A stretch of DNA of 64,000 nucleotides from Streptomyces tendae. GTDB lineage: Bacteria; Actinomycetota; Actinomycetes; Streptomycetales; Streptomycetaceae. Where the stretch lies: assembly GCF_014650435.1 (NCBI RefSeq), contig NZ_BMUY01000011.1:124001-188000 (forward strand). The letters are read 5' to 3'. Position 1 is the stretch's first letter; every line of letters starts with the position of its first letter. The translations under genes and the position numbers were made by a program. This document shows, in pieces, positions 24,600-33,975 of the stretch. The notes under the pieces are model-generated. The model worked only from the letters and a program-made list of their open reading frames with translations, ran no database searches and was not told where the DNA came from.

Positions 24600-26243
24600 C
24601 TACGTGCGTTCCACCACCTTGCCGTTTGTTACCTCCAGGCGGCGGGTCACGCTTACCGCCTTCAGCATGCGGCGGTCGTGGGTGATCAGGAGGAGGGTGC
24701 CCTCGTAGGCGTCCAGGGCCGATTCGAGCTGTTCGATGGCCGGGAGGTCGAGGTGGTTGGTCGGCTCGTCCAGGACCAGGAGGTTGACGCCCCGGCCCTG
24801 GAGGAGGGCCAGGGCGGCCCGGGTGCGTTCGCCGGGTGACAGGGTCGACGCCTGGCGCGTGACGTGGTCGGCCTTGAGGGCGAACTTGGCCAGCAGGGTG
24901 CGGATCTCCGCAGGTTCCAGGTCGGGGACGGCCGCGCGGAACGCGTCGAGCAGGATCTCGGGGCCGTGGAACAGCTTGCGGGCCTGGTCGACCTCGCCGA
25001 GCAGGACGCCCGAGCCGAGCGCCGCGTGCCCGGCGTCGAGCGGCACACGGCCCAGGAGGGCGCCGAGGAGCGTGGACTTGCCCGCGCCGTTGGCTCCCGT
25101 CACCGCCACCCGGTCCGCCCAGTCGATCTGGAGGGAGACCGGACCGAGCACGAAGTCGCCGCGCCGTACCTCGGCGTCGCGCAGGGTGGCCACGACCGCG
25201 CCCGAGCGGGGCGCCGAGGCGATCTCCATGCGCAGGTCCCACTCCTTGCGCGGTTCCTCGACGACGTCCAGGCGCTCGATCATGCGCTGGGTCTGGCGGG
25301 CCTTCGCGGCCTGCTTCTCGCTGGCCTCGCTGCGGAACTTGCGGCCGATCTTGTCGTTGTCGTTGCCCGCCTTGCGCCGGGCGTTCTTGACGCCCTTGTC
25401 CATCCAGGCGCGCTGCGTCTGGGCCCGGTCCTGGAGGGAGGCCCGTTTGTCGGCGTACTCCTCGTACTCGTCGCGGGCGTGCCGGCGGGCCACCTCGCGT
25501 TCTTCCAGGTACGCCTCGTAGCCGCCGCCGTAGAGGTTGATCTGCCGCTGGGCCAGGTCGAGCTCGAGGACCTTGGTGACGGTGCGGGTGAGGAACTCGC
25601 GGTCGTGGCTGACGACGACGGTGCCGGCGCGCAGGCCGGTCACGAAGCGTTCGAGGCGCTCCAGGCCGTCCAGGTCGAGGTCGTTGGTCGGCTCGTCGAG
25701 CAGGAAGACGTCGTAGCGGGAGAGGAGGAGGGAGGCGAGGCCGGCGCGGGCGGCCTGCCCTCCGGACAGGGACGTCATCGGCTGGTCCAGGTCGACGGTC
25801 AGGCCCAGCGCCTCGGCGGTCTCGTCCGCCCGGTCGTCGAGGTCGGCGCCGCCCAGGGCCAGCCAGCGCTCCAGGGCACTCGCGTAGGCGTCGTCGGCGC
25901 CGGGTGCGCCGTCGACCAGGGCCTGGGTGGCGTCGTCCATGGCGCGCTGGGCCTCGGTGACGCCGGTGCGGCGGGCCAGGAACTCCCGCACACTCTCGCC
26001 GGGGCGGCGCTCCGGCTCCTGCGGGAGGTGGCCGACAGCCGCGGTGGGCGGGGACAGGCGCAGCTCCCCCTCCTCCGGGGCGGTCAGCCCGGCGAGCATC
26101 CGCAGGAGGGTGGACTTCCCCGCGCCGTTGGCCCCGACGAGGCCGATGACGTCGCCGGGTGCGACGACGAGGTCGAGCCCGGTGAACAGGGAGCGGTCGC
26201 CGTGGCCGGCGGCGAGGTTCTTGGCGACGAGGGTGGCAGTCAT
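24600..26243 (-). CDS. ABC-F family ATPase (ribosome-associated)
   Basis: Soluble protein of 547 aa with two ATP-binding cassettes and no membrane domain. Walker A motifs are GANGAGKST at about 37 and again at about 350; signatures are LSGGQAAR and LSPGERTR; Walker B ends in LLDEPTNDLD and VLDEPTNHLD. The charged linker between cassettes (about 240-310) is the P-site tRNA-interacting region of the family. ABC-F proteins act on the ribosome, in translation regulation or antibiotic protection. ATG at 26243. It stands alone, unlike the second ABC-F gene at 47331, and has no obvious attenuator leader. Confidence 0.92.
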   Translation of the reverse strand: MTATLVAKNLAAGHGDRSLFTGLDLVVAPGDVIGLVGANGAGKSTLLRMLAGLTAPEEGELRLSPPTAAVGHLPQEPERRPGESVREFLARRTGVTEAQRAMDDATQALVDGAPGADDAYASALERWLALGGADLDDRADETAEALGLTVDLDQPMTSLSGGQAARAGLASLLLSRYDVFLLDEPTNDLDLDGLERLERFVTGLRAGTVVVSHDREFLTRTVTKVLELDLAQRQINLYGGGYEAYLEEREVARRHARDEYEEYADKRASLQDRAQTQRAWMDKGVKNARRKAGNDNDKIGRKFRSEASEKQAAKARQTQRMIERLDVVEEPRKEWDLRMEIASAPRSGAVVATLRDAEVRRGDFVLGPVSLQIDWADRVAVTGANGAGKSTLLGALLGRVPLDAGHAALGSGVLLGEVDQARKLFHGPEILLDAFRAAVPDLEPAEIRTLLAKFALKADHVTRQASTLSPGERTRAALALLQGRGVNLLVLDEPTNHLDLPAIEQLESALDAYEGTLLLITHDRRMLKAVSVTRRLEVTNGKVVERT

Positions 26244-26278
26244 CAGACCGTCGATCCTAGCGCCGCTCCCGCGGCCGC

Positions 26279-27325
26279 TCAGCCGGGTTCGACCGGCCCC
26301 GGTCCACCCCGCGTCACGGCCGTCACCAGCACGCTTCCCGGTGTCCGCGCCACCACGTACGCCTCCCCCTTCATCGCGCCCGCGTCCAGGGCGACGCGGT
26401 GGCCGCCCGGTTCGAGCACGCCGTCGAAGATCTCGTGGACGTGCGTGCGGTGGAGGCGGTCCAGGCGGTACGCGGTGAGGCGTACCCGGCAGGGCGAGGT
26501 GACCTCGACGTCCGCGGCGGCGGCGCTCGCCGTCAGGCGGGTCAGGCGGCGGCGTTCGGCCGGGCCGCGGTCCAGGGCGTGTTCGATCTGGGCGACGAGC
26601 ACCGGGACGACCGGGGCCAGGCCGTCGACGTGGGCCACGTCCACGCCGGCGTCCGCGAAGGCCCGGCGTACGGACGCGCGCCGGGCCTCGGTGACCGTGC
26701 GGCCGAAGGCGACGGCGCCGTAGGTCCGCAGTTCGTCGGCCGGCACGTCGCGGGCGTCCTGGGTGATGTCGGCGCCGATGCCGATGGTGCGCAGCGCGGC
26801 GGCGAGCCGGGCGAGCAGGGCGACGCGGGCGCCGATGAGCAGGACCCGGCGGCGGGGGCGCGGGGCGCCGTCGAGAAGGGTGGCGAGGGCCTCGCGGTAT
26901 GCGGCGCCGGGGAAGCGGTAGGGCCCGATGCCGTGGTAGCCGTTCAGCTCCAGGTCGGCGAGTTCCGAGGTCTGCCAGGCGAAGTCCCGCCAGACGAAGT
27001 CGTCGCCGTCCCGCAGGATCACGGCGGTCACCGCGCCGCAGGCCAGGTCGGCGCACTCGGGGCAGCCGTAGATGACGTACCTGCCGCCGGGCAGGGGCGC
27101 GTCGGCCTCCAGGAGCAGGCCGCGGACCTGTGCGGTGAAGATGGCGGGCGGTACGTCGGAGGCGAGCGGGGAGACCGCGTCCAGGTCACTGAGGCGGAAC
27201 AGGAGGGGGCGTCCGTCGACGACGAAGTCCATGAAGTCGCGGTGGACCTGGAAGTCGCCGTCGGTGTGGACCTGGCCGGCGCGCGTCGCCGGGGCCAGAC
27301 CGAAGGTCGCGTACTCGGCAGCCAT
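26279..27325 (-). CDS. Conserved protein of unknown function, possibly oxidoreductase-like
   Basis: A 348-aa protein I cannot place. Residues 1-150 form an acidic domain with a cysteine pair (YGCPECADLACG) that may bind metal. The middle (about 165-240) reads RVLLIGARVALLARLAAAL ... FGRTVTEARRASVRRAFADAGVDVAHVDG, suggesting a nucleotide-binding-like alpha/beta segment. The C-terminal part is beta-rich. The ATG at 27325 is divergent from the FAD-oxidase gene across 66 bases, which may indicate shared control. It ends 35 bases before the ABC-F start and may be co-transcribed with that gene. No function is claimed. Confidence 0.75.
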   Translation of the reverse strand: MAAEYATFGLAPATRAGQVHTDGDFQVHRDFMDFVVDGRPLLFRLSDLDAVSPLASDVPPAIFTAQVRGLLLEADAPLPGGRYVIYGCPECADLACGAVTAVILRDGDDFVWRDFAWQTSELADLELNGYHGIGPYRFPGAAYREALATLLDGAPRPRRRVLLIGARVALLARLAAALRTIGIGADITQDARDVPADELRTYGAVAFGRTVTEARRASVRRAFADAGVDVAHVDGLAPVVPVLVAQIEHALDRGPAERRRLTRLTASAAAADVEVTSPCRVRLTAYRLDRLHRTHVHEIFDGVLEPGGHRVALDAGAMKGEAYVVARTPGSVLVTAVTRGGPGPVEPG

Positions 27326-27391
27326 GCGGTGAGTATTCCCGCGGCGGAGCCGCTTGGAGCACGGTGCGGGTCGTTCGGTTAACGTCCTGGT

Positions 27392-28354
27392 GTGGAAACC
27401 GAACTGGATGGCGAACGGGATGGCGAAGTCGTCGTGGTCGGCGGCGGGGTGATCGGACTGACGACGGCGGTCGTCCTCGCCGAGCGGGGCAGGCGGGTAC
27501 GGGTGTGGACGCGGGAGCCCGCGGAGCGGACCACCTCGGTGGTCGCGGGCGGACTGTGGTGGCCGTACCGGATCGAGCCGGTCGCGCTGGCGCAGGCGTG
27601 GGCGCTGCGTTCCCTGGACGTCTACGAGGAGTTGGCGGCCCGGCCCGCGCAGACCGGCGTACGCATGCTCGAAGGGGTGCTCGGCGAGACCGGCCTGGAC
27701 GAGGTGGACGGGTGGGCCGCGGCCCGGCTGCCGGGGCTGCGTGCGGCGAGTGCCGCCGAGTACGCCGGGACGGGGCTGTGGGCGCGGCTGCCGCTCATCG
27801 ACATGTCGACTCATCTGCCGTGGCTGCGGGAGCGGCTGCTGGCCGCGGGCGGCACCGTGGAGGACCGTGCGGTGACCGACCTGGCCGACGCGGACGCGCC
27901 GGTGGTGGTCAACTGCACCGGCCTGGGCGCCCGGGACCTGGTGCCGGACCCGGCCGTGCGGCCGGTGCGCGGGCAACTGGTCGTCGTGGAGAACCCCGGC
28001 ATCGACAACTGGCTGGTCTCGGCCGACGCGGACTCCGGGGAGACGACGTACTTCCTTCCGCAGCCGGGGCGGCTCCTGCTGGGCGGGACGGCCGAGGAGG
28101 ACGCCTGGTCGACCGAGCCGGACCCGGCGGTCGCGGAGGCCATCGTGCGGCGGTGCGCGGCCCTGCGTCCCGAGATCGCCGGGGCGCCGGTGCTCGCCCA
28201 CCTGGTGGGGCTGCGGCCGGCCCGGGACGCGGTCAGGCTGGAGCGCGGGACACTGCCGGACGGGCGGCTGCTGGTGCACAACTACGGTCACGGCGGCGCG
28301 GGCGTCACCGTGGCCTGGGGCTGCGCGCAGGAGGCGGCCCGGCTCGCCTCCTGA
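27392..28354 (+). CDS. D-amino-acid oxidase family FAD-dependent oxidoreductase
   Basis: FAD flavoprotein of 320 aa. The N-terminal Rossmann motif VVVVGGGVIGLTTAVVLAERG (residues 13-33 region) binds the ADP moiety, and the C-terminal signature VHNYGHGGAGVTVAWG is the D-amino-acid oxidase fingerprint. The active-site tyrosine/arginine region (PYRIEP, RPARDAVRLE) is present. GTG at 27392 has no ribosome-binding site, so it may be leaderless or poorly translated. D-amino-acid or related amine oxidation is likely; no peroxisomal-type tail. Convergent with the BCCT transporter across 33 bases. Confidence 0.9.
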   Translation: METELDGERDGEVVVVGGGVIGLTTAVVLAERGRRVRVWTREPAERTTSVVAGGLWWPYRIEPVALAQAWALRSLDVYEELAARPAQTGVRMLEGVLGETGLDEVDGWAAARLPGLRAASAAEYAGTGLWARLPLIDMSTHLPWLRERLLAAGGTVEDRAVTDLADADAPVVVNCTGLGARDLVPDPAVRPVRGQLVVVENPGIDNWLVSADADSGETTYFLPQPGRLLLGGTAEEDAWSTEPDPAVAEAIVRRCAALRPEIAGAPVLAHLVGLRPARDAVRLERGTLPDGRLLVHNYGHGGAGVTVAWGCAQEAARLAS

Positions 28355-28387
28355 CGCACGTGTTCCGGTCGGCCGGACCCTCGGGGG

Positions 28388-30124
28388 TCAGTCCTTGTGG
28401 TGCTTGCCGATCGGGTCGCCCTCCACGTCCGTGCCGGGACCGGGCCCGATCCGGATCTCGAACTCGCCCTCGTACTGCTTGTGACCCTCGATGACGGCCA
28501 GTTCGACGGCTTCGTTGGCCATCTCGCCGCGCACCATGAGCGGGTCGCGGCGCAGGTCGCGCATGAGTGCGACGCACATGAAGATCATCACGATGACGAA
28601 CGGCGCCGCCGCGAGGATCGTGAGGTTCTGCAGGCCGGTGAGCGCGTCCGCCTCGCCGCTGCCGATCAGCAGCATGATGGCCGCGACGGCGCCCGTCACC
28701 ACGCCCCAGACCACGACCACCCAGCGGCTGGGTTCGAGCGCGCCCTTCTGCGAGAGCGTGCCCATCACGATGGAGGCCGCGTCGGCGCCGGAGACGAAGA
28801 AGATGCCGACGAGGATCATCACCAGCAGGCTGGTCGCGGTGGCGATGGGGTACTCCTGGAGCACGCCGAAGAGCTGGCCCTCGGGGGTCGAGTCGTCGCC
28901 CAGCCGGTTCTGCTCCTGCAGCCGCATCGCCGAGCCGCCGAAGATGGCGAACCAGATCAGGCTGACCGTGCTGGGCACCAGGATGACGCCGCCGATGAAC
29001 TGACGGATCGTCCGGCCGCGGCTGATGCGGGCGATGAACATGCCGACGAAGGGCGTCCAGGAGATCCACCACGCCCAGTAGAAGACGGTCCAGCTGCCCA
29101 GCCAGTCCGCGACCCCCTTGCCGCCGCTGATCTCGGTGCGGCCCGCCATCTGGGGCAGGTCGCCGAGGTAGGCGAAGACCGAGGTCGGCAGCAGGTCGAG
29201 GATGAGGATGGTCGGACCCGCGATGAACACGAACACGGCGAGCAGCAGCGCCAGCACCATGTTGGTGTTGGACAGCCACTGGATGCCCTTCTCCACACCG
29301 GAGATCGCGGAGGCCACGAACGCCACGGTCAGCACGGCGATGATGCCGACGAGGAGTCCGGTGCTGACCTTGTCCATCCAGTCGAGCTTCTCCATGCCGG
29401 AGCCGATCTGGAGCGCGCCGAGGCCGAGCGAGGCCGCGGAGCCGAAGATCGTCGCGATGATGGCCAGGACGTCGATGACCCGGCCGCCGGCGCCGTTGGC
29501 GTGCTTCTCGCCGATGAGCGGGGTGAACACCGCGCTTATGGTCTGCCTGCGGCGCCTGCGGAAGGTGCTGTAGGCGATGCCCAGGCCGACCACCGCGTAG
29601 ATCGCCCACGGGTGGAGCGTCCAGTGGAACAGGGTGGTGGCCATGGCCGTGGCCATGCGGTCGCCGGAGTCGGCCGGGCTGGTGCCGGGCGGGGGCGTGG
29701 TGTAGTGCGCGAGCGGCTCGCTCACGCCGTAGAACATCAGGCCGATGCCCATGCCCGCGCTGAACATCATGGCGACCCAGGACACGGTCCGGAACTCGGG
29801 TTCCTCGCCCTCTGCCCCCAGGTGGATGCGGCCGTAGCGGCTGGCCGCGAGCCAGAGGGCGAAGACCACGAAGCCGGACGCGGCGAGCGTGAACGCCCAG
29901 CCGCCGTTGTGCAGGAGGCCACCGAGCATGCTGCTGGAGACGTCCTCCAGCGAGTCGGTGGCGGCGGCGCCCCAGATGACGAACGCCAGGGTCAGGACGG
30001 CCGTGACGCCGAAGACGACGCGGTCGGTCCGGGGCCGGTGCTCCTGCCCCGGCAGGCCCGCTTCCGAACCCGGCAGCGTGCCTCTTTCGTGCTCTTCCTT
30101 GTCGCTTGGTCGGTCCTGCGTCAC
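28388..30124 (-). CDS. BCCT-family betaine/carnitine/choline transporter
   Basis: Secondary transporter of 578 aa with twelve predicted membrane segments. The tryptophan-rich segment VFYWAWWISWTPFVGMFIARISRGRTIR is the BCCT signature containing the betaine-binding box, and MGIGLMFYGVSEPLAHY forms the unwound substrate/Na+ segment. The cytoplasmic C-terminus (after ALMRDLRRDP) is acidic. I take the GTG at 30124 because AAAGG is eight bases upstream; a GTG at 30133 is possible. Likely imports a compatible solute under osmotic stress. Confidence 0.93.
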   Translation of the reverse strand: MTQDRPSDKEEHERGTLPGSEAGLPGQEHRPRTDRVVFGVTAVLTLAFVIWGAAATDSLEDVSSSMLGGLLHNGGWAFTLAASGFVVFALWLAASRYGRIHLGAEGEEPEFRTVSWVAMMFSAGMGIGLMFYGVSEPLAHYTTPPPGTSPADSGDRMATAMATTLFHWTLHPWAIYAVVGLGIAYSTFRRRRRQTISAVFTPLIGEKHANGAGGRVIDVLAIIATIFGSAASLGLGALQIGSGMEKLDWMDKVSTGLLVGIIAVLTVAFVASAISGVEKGIQWLSNTNMVLALLLAVFVFIAGPTILILDLLPTSVFAYLGDLPQMAGRTEISGGKGVADWLGSWTVFYWAWWISWTPFVGMFIARISRGRTIRQFIGGVILVPSTVSLIWFAIFGGSAMRLQEQNRLGDDSTPEGQLFGVLQEYPIATATSLLVMILVGIFFVSGADAASIVMGTLSQKGALEPSRWVVVVWGVVTGAVAAIMLLIGSGEADALTGLQNLTILAAAPFVIVMIFMCVALMRDLRRDPLMVRGEMANEAVELAVIEGHKQYEGEFEIRIGPGPGTDVEGDPIGKHHKD

Positions 30125-30204
30125 AGGCGGCACCTTTCCAGTCGATCAGGCCGAAAATACTCCACCGCTACGCCCTTACCACGTAAGACGCGGAACTCAC
30201 CTCC

Positions 30205-31503
30205 TCAGCAGCGAGTGTCCGGTTCGCCCGCGGTCACGTGGTATGTCGCGCGCTCGTCCAGGAGCAGCGGCACCAGGGCACGCTGTGACTGGCGCAGCGG
30301 TACGTAGGCGCCCTTCTCCCCGGCCGGGCGCACCTGTACACCGTGCAGGGCGAGTTCGTCCCCGACGTCCCGGTACTGGGCGGGGGTCAGCCGGTAGCCG
30401 CAGGGCGGGTCCCGGAGCACCTCGGAGTCCTCGGCCGGGTCGTTGTCCGCGCCGCCCAGGTAGACGGGTCCGGAATCGGCCAGGCCCGCCCGGCGGGCGG
30501 CGCCCGTGGCCGCCTCGACGCGTCCGCGCCGCTCGTCCGCGAAGCGGAACATGCCGTCGAGGGCGGCGAGCTGGGAGTCCACCCGGCGCCGGTGGTTGAG
30601 GGCCGGGTCCGCTCGCTCGGCGTCGGTGAGGGCGTCGACGCGGCTCTCGATGAGCAGGCCGGCCGCGTGTTTCACGCCGGACATGTTGCGCAGGATGCGT
30701 TCCTGGCCGTCGCCGGCGGTCTGTTTGACGGGGTCGCCGGTCTCCGGGTCGGTCCAGATGCCGTACGTGCCCGTCGAGTACCCGGCGTGCTCGGCGGCGG
30801 GGCGGACGTAGCCGCCGGACAGGGTGCGGGCCTCGTCGTGGACCGGCGCGGCGGTGTTGAGGTTGCGGGGCCAGAGGTCGAAGAGGTCCTTGTCGTAGTA
30901 CGGGGGTGTGGCGCCGTACTCGTGCAGGTCGTAGATGACGTCGGGGCGCTCGTCGCGAACGACGGCGGCCAGGGCGCGGGCCTCGGCCGTCGCCAGGGCG
31001 AGGTGGTCACGGTTGACGTCGACGCCGTCGCCGTTGCCGCGGGTGTCGGCGGCCCGGCCGTCAGGGTTGGCGGTCGGCACCACCAGCACGGCGGTGCGGT
31101 CCAGGAAGCGCCGGGTCGTGCGGTCGGTGGCGTACGCGAGGTCCCGCACGGTGGTCAGGCATGCCTCCCGGCCGGAGGGTTCGTCGCCGTGCTGGCTGCA
31201 CACGAGGAGCACCTTGTTGGCGGCGGAGGGCCTGCCGATGGTCACGAGTTGGAGGGGACGGTTCTGCTTCGTGGTGCCGATGCGGTCGAGGGTGACGCGG
31301 TCGCTCGCCCGGTCGGCGGCGGACAGGAGGGCCTGTTCCTCCGGCTGGGTGGTCCAGCGGGCGCCGTGGGTGCGCTCGAAGCCGGTGCGGGGCGGGTGGG
31401 GTGCGGCGCCGTCGGCGTGGGCGGGTGCGGCGAGGAGGGACGGGACCAGGAGGGACGCGGCAAGGGCCGCGGTGGTCGCGGTGAGGGTGCGCAGGCGGTT
31501 CAT
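30205..31503 (-). CDS. Secreted M14 zinc carboxypeptidase
   Basis: Extracellular metallopeptidase of 432 aa. An N-terminal signal peptide (MNRLRTLTATTAALAASLLVPSLL then AAPAHA) precedes the M14 domain. Zinc ligands are in CSQHGDEPSGRE (HxxE) and DLHEYG (His), with NRDH between; the catalytic glutamate should be in LLIESR. The ATG at 31503 has AAGGGAGG upstream and overlaps the stop of a possible 91-codon frame (ATGA). Probably involved in peptide scavenging or cell-wall peptide trimming. The C-terminal 130 residues lack a clear domain. Confidence 0.9.
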   Translation of the reverse strand: MNRLRTLTATTAALAASLLVPSLLAAPAHADGAAPHPPRTGFERTHGARWTTQPEEQALLSAADRASDRVTLDRIGTTKQNRPLQLVTIGRPSAANKVLLVCSQHGDEPSGREACLTTVRDLAYATDRTTRRFLDRTAVLVVPTANPDGRAADTRGNGDGVDVNRDHLALATAEARALAAVVRDERPDVIYDLHEYGATPPYYDKDLFDLWPRNLNTAAPVHDEARTLSGGYVRPAAEHAGYSTGTYGIWTDPETGDPVKQTAGDGQERILRNMSGVKHAAGLLIESRVDALTDAERADPALNHRRRVDSQLAALDGMFRFADERRGRVEAATGAARRAGLADSGPVYLGGADNDPAEDSEVLRDPPCGYRLTPAQYRDVGDELALHGVQVRPAGEKGAYVPLRQSQRALVPLLLDERATYHVTAGEPDTRC

Positions 31504-31775
31504 CGGCCTCCCTTCGGGACACGGTGCGTGGGGTGCGGCGCGGGTGCCGGAGCGGCGGTTTCCGTACCGGCGGTGGCCCTGGTCTCGGCGGTGCCGCCGA
31601 CGAACGGTACGCGGGCCGGCGTGCGGGGGCGGTCCAGGGTGGGTGTCGGCGTGTCGGCACGAGGGCCGACGGGGCCCTGGCCGACGCGCACGGCGGACGA
31701 CTGGGCCGGGGCCGCCGTCGCGAGCGGTCTCTTGAGAGTGAGGCGCATGCGTATCGGCATGCGCGGACGGTACAT
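31500..31775 (-). CDS. Possible 91-aa basic protein coupled to the carboxypeptidase
   Basis: Open frame whose TGA overlaps the carboxypeptidase ATG (ATGA). Third codon positions are about 80% G or C, as in real genes here, and a GGGGGTGG site precedes the ATG at 31775. The product is rich in Pro, Thr, Ala and Arg (start MYRPRMPIRMRLTLKR), lacks a membrane segment and has no recognised domain. It could be a genuine small protein or only a translated leader. Arginine-rich disorder makes chance also possible. Confidence 0.4.
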   Translation of the reverse strand: MYRPRMPIRMRLTLKRPLATAAPAQSSAVRVGQGPVGPRADTPTPTLDRPRTPARVPFVGGTAETRATAGTETAAPAPAPHPTHRVPKGGR

Positions 31776-31934
31776 CGGTCCACCCCCGCGCATAAGAGGG
31801 CCGGGAGTGACCCATGACGGCCGGATGGCGATCGTGTGACAGGGGTGGCCGTGGACATGACGGTGCGCACAGGGGCTGAATAGGCTCCGAACAGATTCCG
31901 AACGGATCTCGTGCCCCTACGACTTGGAGCTTTC

Positions 31935-33428
31935 GTGCACCGCAGAATCATCGTGCCGGGCGCACTGGGCGCCGCCTCCCTCATGCTGGCGATCCCGGCG
32001 TCGGCGGCGGCCCACTCCCCCGGCGCTCCGGGCATCGGCGACCCCTACTACCCGGCCTACGGCAACGGCGGATACGACGTCTCGCACTACGACCTGCGCC
32101 TGAAGTACCAGCCGGCCACCGACCGGCTGGAGGGGACGGCGACGATCCTGGCCCGCACCACCGCGGACCTGTCGCGGTTCAACCTCGACTTCCTGCTGGA
32201 CGTCGGCGAGGTGCGGGTGAACGGCGCCAAGGCATCGTTCACGACGTCGGGCGAGCAGGAGCTGGAGATCACCCCGAGGAAGCCGCTGGACAAGGGCACA
32301 CCCCTCACCGTCGTCGTCCGCTACAGCGGCGTGCCGTCCTCGAAGCAGGCGTTCGGCTTCACCAGCTGGCACCGCACCCCGGACGGAGGCATCGCCGCGA
32401 ACGAGCCCGAGGCCGCGGCCTGGTGGTTCCCCAGCAACGACCACCCGCTGGACAAGGCCACCTACGACGTGTCGGTGCAGGTACCGGACGGCACCCAGGC
32501 GATCTCCAACGGCACGCTCCAGTCGACGAGTTCGCGGCTCGGCTGGACGCGCTGGAACTGGCGCTCGGACCAGCCGCAGGCCACGTACCTCGCCACGCTG
32601 GCGGTGGGGAAGTTCGACCTCACCACCGGCACCACGGAGGGCGGCATCCCGGTCGTCAACGCCTACAGCAGGGACCTGGGCGCGAACGACGGCGCGGCGC
32701 GGGCCAGCGTGGAGCGGACCGGGGAGGTCGCGGACTGGCTGAGCGAGTACTTCGGGCCGTATCCGTTCAACGCGCTCGGCGGCTACGTGCCGAACACCAC
32801 CACCGGGTACGCGCTGGAGACGCAGACCCGGCCGTTCTACAGCCCGCGGCAGTTCGCGAACGGGTCGAACGTGTCCGTCGTCGTGCACGAGCTGGCCCAC
32901 CAGTGGTACGGCGACCTGGTCTCGGTGCGCGGCTGGAAGGACATCTGGATCAACGAGGGCTTCGCTCGGTACGCCCAGTGGCTGTGGTCCGAGCACGAGG
33001 GCGAGGGCACGGCGCAGGAACTGGCCGACTACACGTACGCCTCGCACCCGGCCGACGACGCGTTCTGGACGGTGAAGCCCGGTGACCCGGGCCCGGAGAA
33101 CCAGTTCGACGGCGCCGTCTACGACCGGGGCGCGCTGGCCGTCCAGGTGCTGCGCAACGAGATCGGGGACGACGCCTTCTTCACCGTGCTGAAGGGCTGG
33201 CCCGCGAAGTACGCCCACGGCAACGCGTCCGTCGCGGACTTCCAGCGGTACGCCGAGGAGGTGTCGGGCAAGCCGCTGGCGGCGCTGTTCGACACGTGGC
33301 TGTTCCAGCCGTCGAAGCCGGACGCCCCGGCGGAGGGTGCCCGGTCCCTCTCGAAGGCCCCCGCGGTGCCCGTGCAGCCCCGTTCCTGGCAGAAGATCGC
33401 CGCGACGAACGACGTGCACGAGCACTGA
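31935..33428 (+). CDS. Secreted M1-family aminopeptidase
   Basis: Zinc aminopeptidase of 497 aa with a signal peptide (HRRIIVPGALGAASLMLAI, cleavage after ASAAAHS region). The catalytic HELAH lies at about 317-321, followed by WINEGFA with the third zinc-ligand glutamate about 18 residues later; the substrate-binding motif is degenerate. The GTG at 31935 has GGAG six bases upstream; a longer frame from 31911 is less likely. It lacks the C-terminal ERAP domain of long M1 enzymes. It is divergent from the M14 peptidase, suggesting a small extracellular peptide-degrading locus. Confidence 0.93.
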   Translation: MHRRIIVPGALGAASLMLAIPASAAAHSPGAPGIGDPYYPAYGNGGYDVSHYDLRLKYQPATDRLEGTATILARTTADLSRFNLDFLLDVGEVRVNGAKASFTTSGEQELEITPRKPLDKGTPLTVVVRYSGVPSSKQAFGFTSWHRTPDGGIAANEPEAAAWWFPSNDHPLDKATYDVSVQVPDGTQAISNGTLQSTSSRLGWTRWNWRSDQPQATYLATLAVGKFDLTTGTTEGGIPVVNAYSRDLGANDGAARASVERTGEVADWLSEYFGPYPFNALGGYVPNTTTGYALETQTRPFYSPRQFANGSNVSVVVHELAHQWYGDLVSVRGWKDIWINEGFARYAQWLWSEHEGEGTAQELADYTYASHPADDAFWTVKPGDPGPENQFDGAVYDRGALAVQVLRNEIGDDAFFTVLKGWPAKYAHGNASVADFQRYAEEVSGKPLAALFDTWLFQPSKPDAPAEGARSLSKAPAVPVQPRSWQKIAATNDVHEH

Positions 33429-33447
33429 GCCGCAGGCCGGACTGGCC

Positions 33448-33933
33448 CTAGGCGGCGTCCCCGTGGTCGTAGACGGTCACGGGGATGCCGCGCCGGGCGA
33501 GGCGGTCGGATATGAGCGGCTCCACGCGCGACCACTTGCCGCCGGCCAGGCCGCAGCCTATGCGGGGCATGTGCACGGACGCCTCCAGCTCGGCCGCCCG
33601 GTCGGCGACGCGGCCGAGCGCGGTGCCGATGGCCTCGTAGCGCACGGGGACGCCCTTGCTGCCGGTCCTCATGCCGTGCTGACCGATCATGTTGGCCACC
33701 CACACGTACGGCTCGACCTGGACGAACTGGACGGCGCCGAGACCGAAGTCGTTGGACGCGCGGTCGCGGTGCCAGGCACGGTACGCCGCCTCCGGCTGGG
33801 GCCAGCGGCGGGAGACGGCCAGGACGAAGCCCTTGCCCCAGCCGCCGAGGTCGTTGCACACGTGGGCGATCATCTTGACGCCCTTGACCGACGGCGCGGT
33901 GGCGTCACCCCGGACATAGCTGATCTCCGACAT
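33448..33933 (-). CDS. Macro-domain protein
   Basis: Single macro domain (161 aa) for binding or hydrolysing ADP-ribose derivatives. VRGDATAP and IAHVCNDLGGWGKGFVLAVS form the first binding loops, and MPRIGCGLAGGKW is the phosphate-binding loop. The domain resembles the ALC1/TARG1-like class, whose members remove ADP-ribose from acidic residues or process ADP-ribose phosphates. ATG at 33933. Convergent with the M1 peptidase and only 42 bases downstream of the permease, with a small hairpin between. Substrate unknown. Confidence 0.88.
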   Translation of the reverse strand: MSEISYVRGDATAPSVKGVKMIAHVCNDLGGWGKGFVLAVSRRWPQPEAAYRAWHRDRASNDFGLGAVQFVQVEPYVWVANMIGQHGMRTGSKGVPVRYEAIGTALGRVADRAAELEASVHMPRIGCGLAGGKWSRVEPLISDRLARRGIPVTVYDHGDAA

Positions 33934-33946
33934 GACGCCACCGTAC

Positions 33947-33969
33947 GGGCCACCACTGACAGTGGTCCC
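33947..33969 (-). terminator. Small hairpin after the amino-acid permease
   Basis: Arms around ACCAC-N5-GTGGT, extended by GGG/CCC with a two-base bulge, sit just past the permease stop at 33976 and before the macro-domain start. A weak terminator is the simplest reading. Confidence 0.4.
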
Positions 33970-33975
33970 GGGTCG

